A stretch of DNA of 64,000 bases, taken from assembly GCF_013408745.1 (NCBI RefSeq), contig NZ_JACCBJ010000001.1, positions 1,922,001 through 1,986,000 on the forward strand, read 5' to 3'. This DNA comes from Leifsonia soli (GTDB taxonomy: Bacteria; Actinomycetota; Actinomycetes; Actinomycetales; Microbacteriaceae). Both the position numbers and the translations under genes were made by a program. The notes beneath the pieces are model-generated. The model made no database searches. It was not told the DNA's origin and saw only the letters and a program-made list of their open reading frames with translations. This document shows positions 18,187 through 26,177 of the stretch, in pieces (position 1 is the first letter of the stretch; every line of letters begins with the position of its first letter).

Positions 18187-18732
18187 CTACCGGAGGCCGC
18201 CGAGAATGGCAGTGCTGTCGGAGATCTCGATGAGCGGCGCGTACAGCGCCATCGCATCCAGGGCGCGCTGGTGATCGGCGTCGCTGAGACCGGCGCACGC
18301 GTCGGCCGCGACGCGGATGCGGACGCCGGCGTCCGCGGCTCCCAGTGCCGTGCTGAGCACGCAGCAGTCGGTGGAGACGCCGGCGAGCACCACATCCTGC
18401 GACCCGTCCAGCGCCTCCCGCAGCGCAGGACCCCACTTGCCGAACGTCGTCTCGGTCACCACCGGGTGCCCGGAGTCGCGGAACGAGAGCACCAGGTCGT
18501 AGATCGGATCGTCGGCCGGGACGAGCGCGAACGGCCACTGCTCGTAGTACGGCACCCAGGCGCCTTCCGGCCGCTCCGGCGCGACGAAGCGCGTGAACAC
18601 GACGCGGTCGAACGCGGGCACCATCCCGGCGATGACGGCCTCCGCCTCCGCGAAGCGCGGGGTGAACCACGGGCTCGCCGGGGCGCCGAACACCTGCTGC
18701 ATGTCGACGACCACGAGGGTCGGGCCGGTCAT
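18187..18732 (-). CDS. Isochorismatase-family cysteine hydrolase
   Basis: 181-residue hydrolase of the isochorismatase/nicotinamidase fold. The catalytic triad is visible as Asp in VVVDMQQVF (D10), Lys in TTFGKWG and Cys in AGVSTDCCVLST. ATG 18732 overlaps the stop of the upstream permease (ATGA), so the two are coupled. Pairing with an NCS1 nucleobase permease suggests hydrolysis of an amide from purine, pyrimidine or nicotinate-like metabolism; the true substrate is not determined. Confidence 0.85.
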   Translation of the reverse strand: MTGPTLVVVDMQQVFGAPASPWFTPRFAEAEAVIAGMVPAFDRVVFTRFVAPERPEGAWVPYYEQWPFALVPADDPIYDLVLSFRDSGHPVVTETTFGKWGPALREALDGSQDVVLAGVSTDCCVLSTALGAADAGVRIRVAADACAGLSDADHQRALDAMALYAPLIEISDSTAILGGLR

Positions 18733-20195
18733 CGCTCCTCCTGGCGGCGCACGGCGCCGCGGGAGAACAGCAGGGTGCCGAGGTATCCGATCACCAGCGC
18801 GACGAGCACGCCGAGGTTCGCGAACGCCCAGTCGCCCTGCTTGCCGCCGATCGGGCCGAGCAGGTAGCCCTGCCAGCTGAGCCACGACGCGGAGCCGTTG
18901 GTGACGAGCCCCCAGCCGATCGCGGTCCCGACCACGATGAGGGCGATCGGCAGCCAGCGCACGGCGCCGTAGCGCCCGCGGCGGTCGTAGAGCTCGGCCT
19001 CCGCGTAGTCGCGGCGGCGCAGCTGGATGTCGGCGATGAAGATGCCGCACCAGGCGGCGATCGGCACGCCCAGCGTGATGAGGAAGCCCTGGAACGGCCC
19101 GAGGAAGTCGGTGGCGAAGAACACGACGTAGACCGCCCCGGCGGTCATGATGACGCCGTCGATGCCCGCCGCGACGTAGCGCGGGACGCGGACGCCGACG
19201 CTGAGCAGCGCCAGGCCGGAGGAGTAGATGTCGAGCACCGCACCCCCGACCAGCCCGAGCACCGCGACGATGACGAAGGGCACCAGGAACCAGGTGGGGA
19301 GCAGCGACGCGAGCGCGCCGATCGGGTCGGCGGCGATGGCCTCGCTCAGCTTCGACGAGGAGCCGGCCAGCAGGATGCCGAAGATCAGCAGGACGACCGG
19401 AGCCAGCGACGAGCCGAAGGTCGTCCATCCCACGACTCCCCCGCTGCGGGCGCTGCGCGGCAGGTAGCGCGAGTAGTCCGCCGCCGCGTTCACCCAGCCG
19501 AGCCCGAAGCCGGTGAGCATGAAGACGAAGCCGCCGATCACGTGCGGCGCGTCCCCCGCCGGAAGCGCCGCCACGGCTCCCAGGTCGATGTGGTTCAGGA
19601 CCAGCAGGATGTACACGACGGTCAGCACGCCGGTCACGATCGTGATGATCATCTGCATACGCATGATCAGGGTGAAGCCGATCACGCCGCCCACGATGAC
19701 GAGCGCGACGACGACGATCAGCGCGACCAGCTTGGTGACGACCCCGCCCTCCCAGCCGAGCTGCTGGAACACGGTCGCGGTGGCGAGCGCCGCGAGCGAG
19801 ACCAGGACGGTCTCCCATCCGACCGTCAGCAGCCACGACAGCGCCGAGGGGAGGCGGTTGCCATCCACCCCGAACGTGGCCCGGCTGAGCACCATCGTCG
19901 GAGCGGAGCCGCGCTTGCCGGCGAGCGCGATCACGCCGCACAGCAGGAACGACGCGACGATGCCGATGACGCCGACGATCGTGGCCTGCCAGAACGAGAT
20001 GCCGAATCCGAGCAGGAACGAGCCGTAACTGAGGCCGAACACCGAGACGTTCGCGCCGAACCACGGCCAGAACAGGTCGCGCGGCCGTCCCTTGCGCTCG
20101 CTTTCGTGGATGGTGTTGAGCCCGTTCAGCTCCACGTCGAAAGCGGACGCCGCGCCCGTACGGGTATCGGGCGCATCCTCACCGGTGCTGGTCAT
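18729..20195 (-). CDS. NCS1-family nucleobase permease (CodB-like)
   Basis: 488-residue symporter of the purine/cytosine/allantoin permease family. After a hydrophilic N-terminus come about 12 helices. Family signs are GLSYGSFLLGFGISFWQA in TM1, GTRGSAPTMVLSRATFGVDGNRLPS-type motif (here KRGSAPTMVLSRATFG) after TM2, and WVNAAADYSRYLPR. The start ATG 20195 overlaps a TGCACC/GGTGCA palindrome. Divergent from purU and coupled to a cysteine hydrolase gene. Cytosine, uracil or another ring compound could be the substrate. Confidence 0.85.
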   Translation of the reverse strand: MTSTGEDAPDTRTGAASAFDVELNGLNTIHESERKGRPRDLFWPWFGANVSVFGLSYGSFLLGFGISFWQATIVGVIGIVASFLLCGVIALAGKRGSAPTMVLSRATFGVDGNRLPSALSWLLTVGWETVLVSLAALATATVFQQLGWEGGVVTKLVALIVVVALVIVGGVIGFTLIMRMQMIITIVTGVLTVVYILLVLNHIDLGAVAALPAGDAPHVIGGFVFMLTGFGLGWVNAAADYSRYLPRSARSGGVVGWTTFGSSLAPVVLLIFGILLAGSSSKLSEAIAADPIGALASLLPTWFLVPFVIVAVLGLVGGAVLDIYSSGLALLSVGVRVPRYVAAGIDGVIMTAGAVYVVFFATDFLGPFQGFLITLGVPIAAWCGIFIADIQLRRRDYAEAELYDRRGRYGAVRWLPIALIVVGTAIGWGLVTNGSASWLSWQGYLLGPIGGKQGDWAFANLGVLVALVIGYLGTLLFSRGAVRRQEER

Positions 20196-20212
20196 GCACC
20201 GATCGTGGTGCA
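20195..20212. promoter_or_regulatory. Possible operator TGCACC-N6-GGTGCA
   Basis: Six-base inverted arms around GATCGT directly at the start codon of the permease gene, in the divergent gap with purU. A repressor bound here would block the permease start. No regulator gene is adjacent. Confidence 0.3.
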
Positions 20213-20288
20213 CGCCGCCCCGCACGTCAACATCGACGCGCCCGGGGCTGCCGGGTGGGCCGCGGCCTGGGCTCATCACGCCGACCGC

Positions 20289-20294
20289 TACCCT
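20289..20294 (+). promoter_or_regulatory. -10 box TACCCT for leaderless purU
   Basis: TAnnnT hexamer six bases before GTG 20301. Transcription would begin at or next to the start codon. No ribosome site is present. Confidence 0.5.
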
Positions 20295-20300
20295 GAACGG

Positions 20301-21164
20301 GTGACCGACTCCTCCACGTCCAACCACTGGGTGCTCACCTTCAGCTGCTCCGACCGTCCAGGGATCGTGCACGCCGTCAGCGGCGCGATCGTCTCCGCAC
20401 GCGGCAACATCACCGAGAGCCAGCAGTTCGCGAGCACCGACACCGGCCGCTTCTTCATGCGGCTGCAGGTGGAGTCCGAGGCAGGACGCGACGAGTTCGA
20501 GCGCGCGCTCGCCCCGGTGGTCGAGGAGTTCGGGATGACGCACCGGGTCGACAACGTCGGCCGGCCGCTGCGGACGCTCGTGCTCGTGTCGAAGGCAGCG
20601 CACTGCCTCAACGACCTGCTGTTCCGGCAGCGCGCAGGTCAGCTGCCCGTCGAGATCCCGTTGGTGCTCTCCAACCACGACACCCTGCGCGACCTCGCCG
20701 GCTTCTACGGCGTCCCGTTCGAGTCGCGCACCGTGAGCGGCCCGGAGGCCAAGGCGGCGTTCGAGCAGCGCATCCTCGAGGCGGTCGAGGAGCACGACAT
20801 CGAGCTCGTGGTGCTCGCCCGCTACATGCAGATCCTCTCGCCGGAGCTGTGCGAGCGGCTGGCCGGACGCGCCATCAACATCCACCACTCCTTCCTCCCC
20901 GGGTTCAAGGGCGCCAACCCCTACCGCCAGGCGCACGCGCGCGGCGTGAAGCTGATCGGAGCGACCGCGCACTTCGTCACGAGCGACCTCGACGAGGGCC
21001 CCATCATCGAGCAGAACGTCGTGCGGGTGGACCACAGCAACACCGTGCAGGAGCTGGTCGCCATCGGGCAGGACGAGGAGAGCAGGACGCTGACGCAGGC
21101 CGTGAAGTGGTTCGCGGAGGACCGCGTGCTGCTCGACGGCGCGCGCACCATCATCTTCCGGTGA
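20301..21164 (+). CDS. purU: Formyltetrahydrofolate deformylase
   Basis: Hydrolyses 10-formyl-THF to THF and formate, balancing the one-carbon pool. The 287-residue protein has an N-terminal ACT domain (about 8-85; SCSDRPGIVHAVSGAI) and a formyltransferase-like C-terminal domain with catalytic motifs SNHDTLRDLA, LARYMQILSPEL, INIHHSFLPGFKGANPY and the HFVTSDLDEGPII segment holding the active-site Asp. GTG 20301 appears leaderless. Functionally related to the glyA/folD unit at 2-4 kb. Confidence 0.97.
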   Translation: MTDSSTSNHWVLTFSCSDRPGIVHAVSGAIVSARGNITESQQFASTDTGRFFMRLQVESEAGRDEFERALAPVVEEFGMTHRVDNVGRPLRTLVLVSKAAHCLNDLLFRQRAGQLPVEIPLVLSNHDTLRDLAGFYGVPFESRTVSGPEAKAAFEQRILEAVEEHDIELVVLARYMQILSPELCERLAGRAINIHHSFLPGFKGANPYRQAHARGVKLIGATAHFVTSDLDEGPIIEQNVVRVDHSNTVQELVAIGQDEESRTLTQAVKWFAEDRVLLDGARTIIFR

Positions 21165-21210
21165 GTTCGGCTGGGGAATCGCCCGCTGCCGCCGGGCCGC
21201 ACGGCCTCGG

Positions 21211-21216
21211 TAGACT
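21211..21216 (+). promoter_or_regulatory. -10 box TAGACT for a leaderless transcript
   Basis: Lies six bases before GTG 21223, favouring that codon over GTG 21220. Confidence 0.5.
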
Positions 21217-21222
21217 GCCGTG

Positions 21223-21585
21223 GTGACCTCCGCACCCGACCAGCACGCCCGGCTCACGGTGGGGCCGAACGACATCCTGCGCTTCGTCCTCGAACTGTTC
21301 GCCATCGTCTCGCTCGGCATCTGGGGCTTCCTCGCCTGGCCGCTCCCGTGGAACATCCTCGTCGGCATCGGCGCTCCGGTCGTCGCGATCCTGCTGTGGG
21401 CGCTGTTCCGGTCGCCGCGGGCCGTGCTGCACGTCGACCCCTTCGTGAAGGCGATCGTCGAGATCGTCGTGATGGGTTCGGCGGCGTTCGCCTGGTGGGA
21501 CCTCGGTCAGCCCCTCGTCGCCATCGTCTTCGCCGTCATCGCGACCATCAGCGGCGTGATCAACGGACGGCGCGAGTTCTCGTGA
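21223..21585 (+). CDS. YrdB/DUF2568-family membrane protein
   Basis: 120-residue protein of unknown function with four predicted helices: about residues 15-35 (FVLELFAIVSLGIWGFLAWP), 38-57, 66-85 and 87-106. The motifs LELFA, GAP and RSPRAVLHV resemble the YrdB/DUF2568 family. GTG 21223 is preferred because of the TAGACT box; an adjacent GTG at 21220 would add one residue. Its stop overlaps the second nagA by four bases, so it shares a transcript with a deacetylase, though no functional link is known. Confidence 0.75.
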   Translation: MTSAPDQHARLTVGPNDILRFVLELFAIVSLGIWGFLAWPLPWNILVGIGAPVVAILLWALFRSPRAVLHVDPFVKAIVEIVVMGSAAFAWWDLGQPLVAIVFAVIATISGVINGRREFS

Positions 21586-22778
21586 GCGGCCTCGTCATCC
21601 ACAGCGCCCGCAAGGTGGATGCGGAGGGGCTGGTCGACGACTTCTGGCTTGTCGCCGAAGGCGCGCACATCACCGCGACCGGCACCGGCGCGGGGTGGCG
21701 CGAGGCGGTGCGGAGCGGCACGGACGACGACGCGGCGGGCCTCGGCCCGTCCAGCACCGACGTGCAGGTCATCGACGCCCACGGCCACTGGCTGACGCCC
21801 GGCTTCATCGACCTGCACTGCCACGGCGGCGGCGGGCACCCCTACGACGACGGCATCGACCAGATGCGCGCTGCCCTCGCGACGCACCGCGCGCACGGCA
21901 CCACCCGGTCGCTGGTCTCGCACGTCGCGAACCCGCTGGCGTCGCTGCGCGAGAGCCTCGCGGTCGTCGCCGAGCTGACCGCGAGCGACCCGCTGGTGCT
22001 CGGATCGCACCTGGAGGGTCCCTTCCTCGCCGCCGAGCGGCGCGGCGCCCACGACGCACGATTCCTCCGCGACCCCGAGCCGGAGGCCGTGGAGGAACTC
22101 ATCGCCGCGGCCCGCGGGACGCTCCGGACGGCGACGATCGCACCGGAGCTGCCCAACGCGCTGGAGGCGATCGGCGTCCTGATCGAAGCGGACGTCGTGG
22201 TCGGCGTCGGGCACACCGCCGCCGGGTACGCCCAGACGGCCCGCGCCTTCGAAGTGGGCGCGCGGCTGCTGTCGCACGCGTTCAATGCGATGCCGGGCAT
22301 CCACCACCGCGCGCCCGGGCCCGTGATGGCCGCGATCGACCACCCCGAGGTGACGCTCGAGCTCATCCTCGACGGGCTGCACGTCGCCCCGACGGTCGGG
22401 GCACTGCTGTTCCGGGAGGCGCCGGGCCGTGTCGCGCTCGTGACCGATGCGATGGCCGCGGCCGGCGCCACGGACGGCGACTACCGTCTCGGCGGCCTCA
22501 ACGTCACCGTCCACGACGGGCTCGCCGTGCTCTCGGGCACCGACACGATCGCCGGATCCACCCTGACCCAGGATGTCGCCCTCCGGAACGCGGTCACGCT
22601 CGCCGGGCTCGATCCGGTCGTCGCGGTCGCCGCCCTCACGCGCACGCCCGCTCGGGTGCTCGGCGAGGGCCACCGCCTCGGGCGGCTGCACGCCGGCTAC
22701 GTCGCCGACGCGGTCCTCCTGGACCACGAGTGGAACGTCACCGCCGTCGTCGCCGACGGCGCCCCGCTCCCCCGCTGA
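21582..22778 (+). CDS. nagA: N-acetylglucosamine-6-phosphate deacetylase (second copy)
   Basis: 398-residue amidohydrolase, clearly paralogous to the protein at 15532. Motifs: DLHCHGGGG (HxH), GSHLEGPFL, GHTAAGY, HAFNAMPGIHHR and VTDAMAAAG. GTG 21582 overlaps the DUF2568 stop. It converges with the nagB operon across palindrome PE-3; because that operon lacks its own deacetylase, this gene is the likely supplier of GlcN-6-P for NagB. Confidence 0.93.
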   Translation: MSGLVIHSARKVDAEGLVDDFWLVAEGAHITATGTGAGWREAVRSGTDDDAAGLGPSSTDVQVIDAHGHWLTPGFIDLHCHGGGGHPYDDGIDQMRAALATHRAHGTTRSLVSHVANPLASLRESLAVVAELTASDPLVLGSHLEGPFLAAERRGAHDARFLRDPEPEAVEELIAAARGTLRTATIAPELPNALEAIGVLIEADVVVGVGHTAAGYAQTARAFEVGARLLSHAFNAMPGIHHRAPGPVMAAIDHPEVTLELILDGLHVAPTVGALLFREAPGRVALVTDAMAAAGATDGDYRLGGLNVTVHDGLAVLSGTDTIAGSTLTQDVALRNAVTLAGLDPVVAVAALTRTPARVLGEGHRLGRLHAGYVADAVLLDHEWNVTAVVADGAPLPR

Positions 22779-22791
22779 CCCGCCCGCCTCC

Positions 22792-22863
22792 CCGCCGTCG
22801 AGTACACGAACTCTGCACGCTCCGGCGGCGTGTCGTGTGCAGTCTGTGCGGACTCGACGGCGG
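22792..22863. repeat. Palindromic element PE-3 (degenerate) between nagA and nagB
   Basis: Arms 22792-22820 and 22835-22863, about 29 bp each with roughly seven mismatches. The outer CCGCCGTCGAGT/ACTCGACGGCGG part is perfect and the inner TGCACG part has drifted. Lies at a convergent gene boundary like PE-1. Confidence 0.7.
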
Positions 22864-22879
22864 TGCAGTCGGGGACGGG

Positions 22880-23665
22880 TCAGAGGGTCTGCCAGGAGGG
22901 CTTGTTCGCGTACGCGTAGCGGTAGTAGTCGAGGTTCTTCAGGCGCGACGCGGCCGCCTCATCCACCAGCACCGTCACGTGCGGGTGCAGCTGGATGGCC
23001 GAGCCGGGGTTCGAGGCCGACACCGGCCCCTCCACCGCACCCGCCAGGGCCTCCGCCTTGCCCTCGCCGAACGCGAGCAGCATCAGGTGCCTGGCGCGCA
23101 GGATGGTCGACAGCCCCTGCGTGATGCAGTGCATCGGCACATCGTCCTCCGAGGCGAAGAAGCGCGCGTTGTCCTTCCGCGTCTGCTCGGTCAGCGTCTT
23201 CACGCGGGTCACCGACGCGAACGACGAGCCGGGCTCGTTGAACCCGATGTGGCCGTCGGTCCCGATGCCGAGGAGCTGCACATCCACTCCGCCGGACTCG
23301 GCGATCGCCTTCTCGTAGTCGGCGCCGGCGTGCTCGATGCCGTCGAGCGACCCGTTCGGCACGTGGATGAGCGACGGCGTCAGCCCGAGCGGCTCGACGA
23401 CCTCGCGCGTGATGACCGCGCGGTACGACTCGGGATGCCCGGCCGGAAGCCCCACATACTCGTCGAGCGCATAGCCGCGCACATGGGACACGTCCACGCC
23501 GCGCTCCCGGATGCCGCGCTCCAGGGCCCGGTAGACCGCCAGCGGGGTGGATCCGGTGGCCAGCCCCAGCACCGCGTCGGGCTTGGCGGCGATCAGATCG
23601 AGGATGCTGCGCGCGGCGAGTTCACCCGCGGCGTCCTGGTCGCGGACGACGACGATTTCGGCCAT
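22880..23665 (-). CDS. nagB: Glucosamine-6-phosphate deaminase
   Basis: Converts GlcN-6-P to fructose-6-P and ammonia. The 261-residue protein has LGLATGSTPLAVYRAL (about 33-48), YALDEYVGL (catalytic D68) and GIGTDGHIGFNEPGSS (D137, H139, E144), each four residues before the E. coli NagB numbering. ATG 23665 shares one base with the ROK kinase stop (TGATG). It is the last gene of the chitobiose/GlcNAc operon and structurally unrelated to the SIS deaminase at 10993. Confidence 0.97.
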   Translation of the reverse strand: MAEIVVVRDQDAAGELAARSILDLIAAKPDAVLGLATGSTPLAVYRALERGIRERGVDVSHVRGYALDEYVGLPAGHPESYRAVITREVVEPLGLTPSLIHVPNGSLDGIEHAGADYEKAIAESGGVDVQLLGIGTDGHIGFNEPGSSFASVTRVKTLTEQTRKDNARFFASEDDVPMHCITQGLSTILRARHLMLLAFGEGKAEALAGAVEGPVSASNPGSAIQLHPHVTVLVDEAAASRLKNLDYYRYAYANKPSWQTL

Positions 23666-24561
23666 CAGTTCTCTCCTACGAGTGCCGCGCCCAGCGCGGC
23701 GACGGGGGTGTCTTCGGGGACGAGGCGCACCCTCCCGGGCAGGTCGAGCGACGCCAGGAACGGCGACGTGCGCTCCCAGTCGTGCAGCACCTCGTGGACC
23801 TCGCCCAGCAGGCGCTCCCCCAGGTGGCTCAGACCGCCGCCGATGACGACGGTGCCGACATCGACGGTGAGCACGAGGACGCGCACCGCGGAGGCGATGC
23901 CCGCAGCCAGCCTAGCCGTGATCGCCCGCGCGGCGGGGTCGCCTTCCGCCGCGGCGAGGAACAGCGCGCGCACGGGAAGCGGGTCGTCGGTCGGCCACTG
24001 GCGGGCGACGCCGGAGCCGCTCGCCACCGTCTCCAGGCAGCCGCGCTGACCGCAGGCGCAGAGCACGCCCTGCGGGTCGACGGGCAGATGGCCGATCTCG
24101 CCTGCGATGCCCGTGCTCCCGCGCCAGAGCCGGCCGTCGACGACGATGCCTGCGGCCATCCCCGTCCCGAGATTGAGGAACGCCATGGTGCCGGTCAGCC
24201 CGAGCAGGTGGTAGGCGCCGAGGGCGGCGGCCTTCACGTCGTTCTCGACGCGGACGCCGACGCCGAGCCGGCCGGCGAGCATCCCACCGAGCTCCAGCTG
24301 CTCGAGTCCGAGGTTGACCGCGTGCGCGACCTGCCCGGAGGCGGTGTCGACCATGCCGGGCACGCCGATCCCGATCGACTGGAAGCCGCCCGGTGCGAGC
24401 CCGGTGAGCTCGCCGATGCGCGCCACCGCCGCGACGGCGGTCTCGAGGACGGCGTCGTGCCCGAACCCGGTCGCCAGCCGCACCCTCTGTGTGAGCGCGC
24501 CGAGCTCATCGACGGCGACCGCGTCGGTCTTGGTGCCGCCGATGTCGATCCCGAGTCTCAC
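23665..24561 (-). CDS. ROK-family N-acetylhexosamine kinase (operon 2)
   Basis: 298-residue sugar kinase. Phosphate loop LGIDIGGTKTDAVAV at residues 3-17, the sugar-binding ENDVKAAALGAY, GTGMAAG and the intact ROK signature with zinc-binding CACGQRGCLE. GTG 24561 overlaps the GH3 stop by four bases. Sitting between a GH3 hexosaminidase and nagB, it most likely phosphorylates free GlcNAc released in the cytosol. Confidence 0.88.
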   Translation of the reverse strand: MRLGIDIGGTKTDAVAVDELGALTQRVRLATGFGHDAVLETAVAAVARIGELTGLAPGGFQSIGIGVPGMVDTASGQVAHAVNLGLEQLELGGMLAGRLGVGVRVENDVKAAALGAYHLLGLTGTMAFLNLGTGMAAGIVVDGRLWRGSTGIAGEIGHLPVDPQGVLCACGQRGCLETVASGSGVARQWPTDDPLPVRALFLAAAEGDPAARAITARLAAGIASAVRVLVLTVDVGTVVIGGGLSHLGERLLGEVHEVLHDWERTSPFLASLDLPGRVRLVPEDTPVAALGAALVGEN

Positions 24562-26177
24562 GTCCGGCGCCCGAGCAGCTCGAGCAGCGCGCGTCCGACC
24601 AGCCGGGATGCGCCGAAGGTCGCGATGTCGGCGTAGGCGCGGTCGTCGCTCGGCCAGCCCATGTCGACGACGAGCACGCGCTCGCGTTCGGCGCGCAGCC
24701 GGTCGATGGCGGCGCGGGCGAAGGCGTGCCGGTGGTTGTCCTTGCCGATGACGAGCACCGGCGACTGCGCCGCGAGCACGAGATCGGGATGGTCGCTCTC
24801 GGTGAACACGACGGCCGGGTTCGCGGTGAACGCGGCCGCCCACGGGCTGCCGGGGTCCGCCTCCCCCTCGGAGAACGGTCCCCAGGGGGCCGTCCCGACC
24901 GCGATGTTGGCTTCGGTGTCGATGCGGACGACCGAGTACCGCCCTCCGCCGTTCTCCCGCAGCCACGCCCGCGCGTGCTCGCTCACATCGAACGCCCGCT
25001 CGGCCGCCACCACGTCCGCCGCCCGCACCCCGTCCGCCGCGTCCGCATCCCCCACCGTCGAGTCCGCGAATTTTGTACGCTCATCCGCCGTGTCGCGTGC
25101 AAAATTCGCGGACTCGACGGTGGGCGGGAGGGAGCGCGCGAGGGCACGGACGCGGGCGGAGGCGTCGGCGATGCGGGATGCGGCGAGACGTCCCGTCGCG
25201 AGCGCGTCGGCGATGGCCCGCTCGATCGCGGCGAGCTCGTCGTCGGTGTTCTCGGTGCCGATGCAGAGCAGATCGCAGCCCGCGGCGAGCGCGAGCACGG
25301 CCGCCTCCGGGATGCCCCGGTCGCCGCTCGCGCCCCGCATGTCCAGCGCGTCGCTGACGACGACGCCGTCGAAGCCGAGCTCGCCGCGCAGCATCCCTCC
25401 GATGATCGCGGGGCTCAGCGTCGCCGGGAGCACCGCGTCCAGCTGCGGGAGCAGGATGTGCGAGGTCATCACCGCTCGTGCTCCTGCGTCGATCACGGCC
25501 CGGAAGGGCACGAGCTCCCGCTCGCGCAGCTGCTGCGGCGACAGGTCGACGACCGGCAGTTCGAGGTGCGAGTCGGTCCCTGTGTCGCCGTGCCCAGGGA
25601 AGTGCTTGGCGGCGACCGCGACGCCCGCGGACTGCAGCCCGCGGGTCCAGGCCGCGCCGTGCTCCGCGACGACCTCGGGCGACGAGCCGAAGCTCCGCAC
25701 GCCGATCACCGGGTTGTCCGGGTTGGAGTTGATGTCGATGTCCGGGGCGAAGTCGAGGTTCACGCCGGCCCGGCGCAGCTCCTCCCCGACCCGGCGCGCC
25801 ACGCGCTCCGTGTAGCCGGGGTCGCCCAGGCGGCCGAGGATCGCGTTCCCCGGGTACGGCGAACCGCTCCCGTAGTAGAGCCGCGTGACGTCGCCTCCCT
25901 CTTCGTCGATCGCGACGACGGCGTCCGGATTCGCGGCGTAGATCGCGTCCGTCAGAGCGCGCAACTGCTCCGCCGTCGCGATGTTCTGCCCGAACAGGCA
26001 CACCCCGCCGAGGCCGCCGCGCAGGCGTTCCTCGAGCCAGGCGGGCAGCGTCGTCCCGACGAACCCGGGCAGCAGCGTGGCGGCGATGCTGCGGCGGAGA
26101 TCCGGATCGACGGCGGCGATGCTGCGGCGGAGATCCGGATCGACGGCGGCGGTGTGGGCGACGGAGGCGCCGCTCAC
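24558..26177 (-). CDS. Beta-N-acetylhexosaminidase, GH3 (NagZ-like), carrying an in-frame palindrome
   Basis: 539-residue enzyme expected to release GlcNAc from chitobiose or muropeptide-type glycosides. The barrel domain (about 15-340) has GGVCLFGQNI, AIDEEGGDVTRL, the NagZ motif KHFPGHGDTGTDSH with the catalytic His, and SDALDMRGA with the nucleophile Asp. A C-terminal domain (about 380-539) follows. GTG 26177 overlaps the permease stop; no signal peptide is seen, so it acts in the cytosol. Two oddities: an 11-residue tandem duplication at the N-terminus and a palindromic element encoding residues about 352-376 in the domain linker. Confidence 0.9.
   Translation of the reverse strand: MSGASVAHTAAVDPDLRRSIAAVDPDLRRSIAATLLPGFVGTTLPAWLEERLRGGLGGVCLFGQNIATAEQLRALTDAIYAANPDAVVAIDEEGGDVTRLYYGSGSPYPGNAILGRLGDPGYTERVARRVGEELRRAGVNLDFAPDIDINSNPDNPVIGVRSFGSSPEVVAEHGAAWTRGLQSAGVAVAAKHFPGHGDTGTDSHLELPVVDLSPQQLRERELVPFRAVIDAGARAVMTSHILLPQLDAVLPATLSPAIIGGMLRGELGFDGVVVSDALDMRGASGDRGIPEAAVLALAAGCDLLCIGTENTDDELAAIERAIADALATGRLAASRIADASARVRALARSLPPTVESANFARDTADERTKFADSTVGDADAADGVRAADVVAAERAFDVSEHARAWLRENGGGRYSVVRIDTEANIAVGTAPWGPFSEGEADPGSPWAAAFTANPAVVFTESDHPDLVLAAQSPVLVIGKDNHRHAFARAAIDRLRAERERVLVVDMGWPSDDRAYADIATFGASRLVGRALLELLGRRT
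25051..25124. repeat. Palindromic element PE-4 inside the GH3 coding sequence
   Basis: Arms 25051-25080 and 25095-25124, 30 bp with one mismatch that would pair as G-U in RNA; 14-base loop. Arms are nearly identical to PE-1. It is read in frame by the GH3 gene and gives the peptide words PTVESANFARD and TKFADSTVG. Confidence 0.9.
26079..26144. repeat. 33-bp perfect tandem duplication in GH3 N-terminus
   Basis: Two identical 33-base units, 26079-26111 and 26112-26144, encode AVDPDLRRSIA twice. The length is a multiple of three, so the frame is kept. This is typical of recent slippage. Confidence 0.9.
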
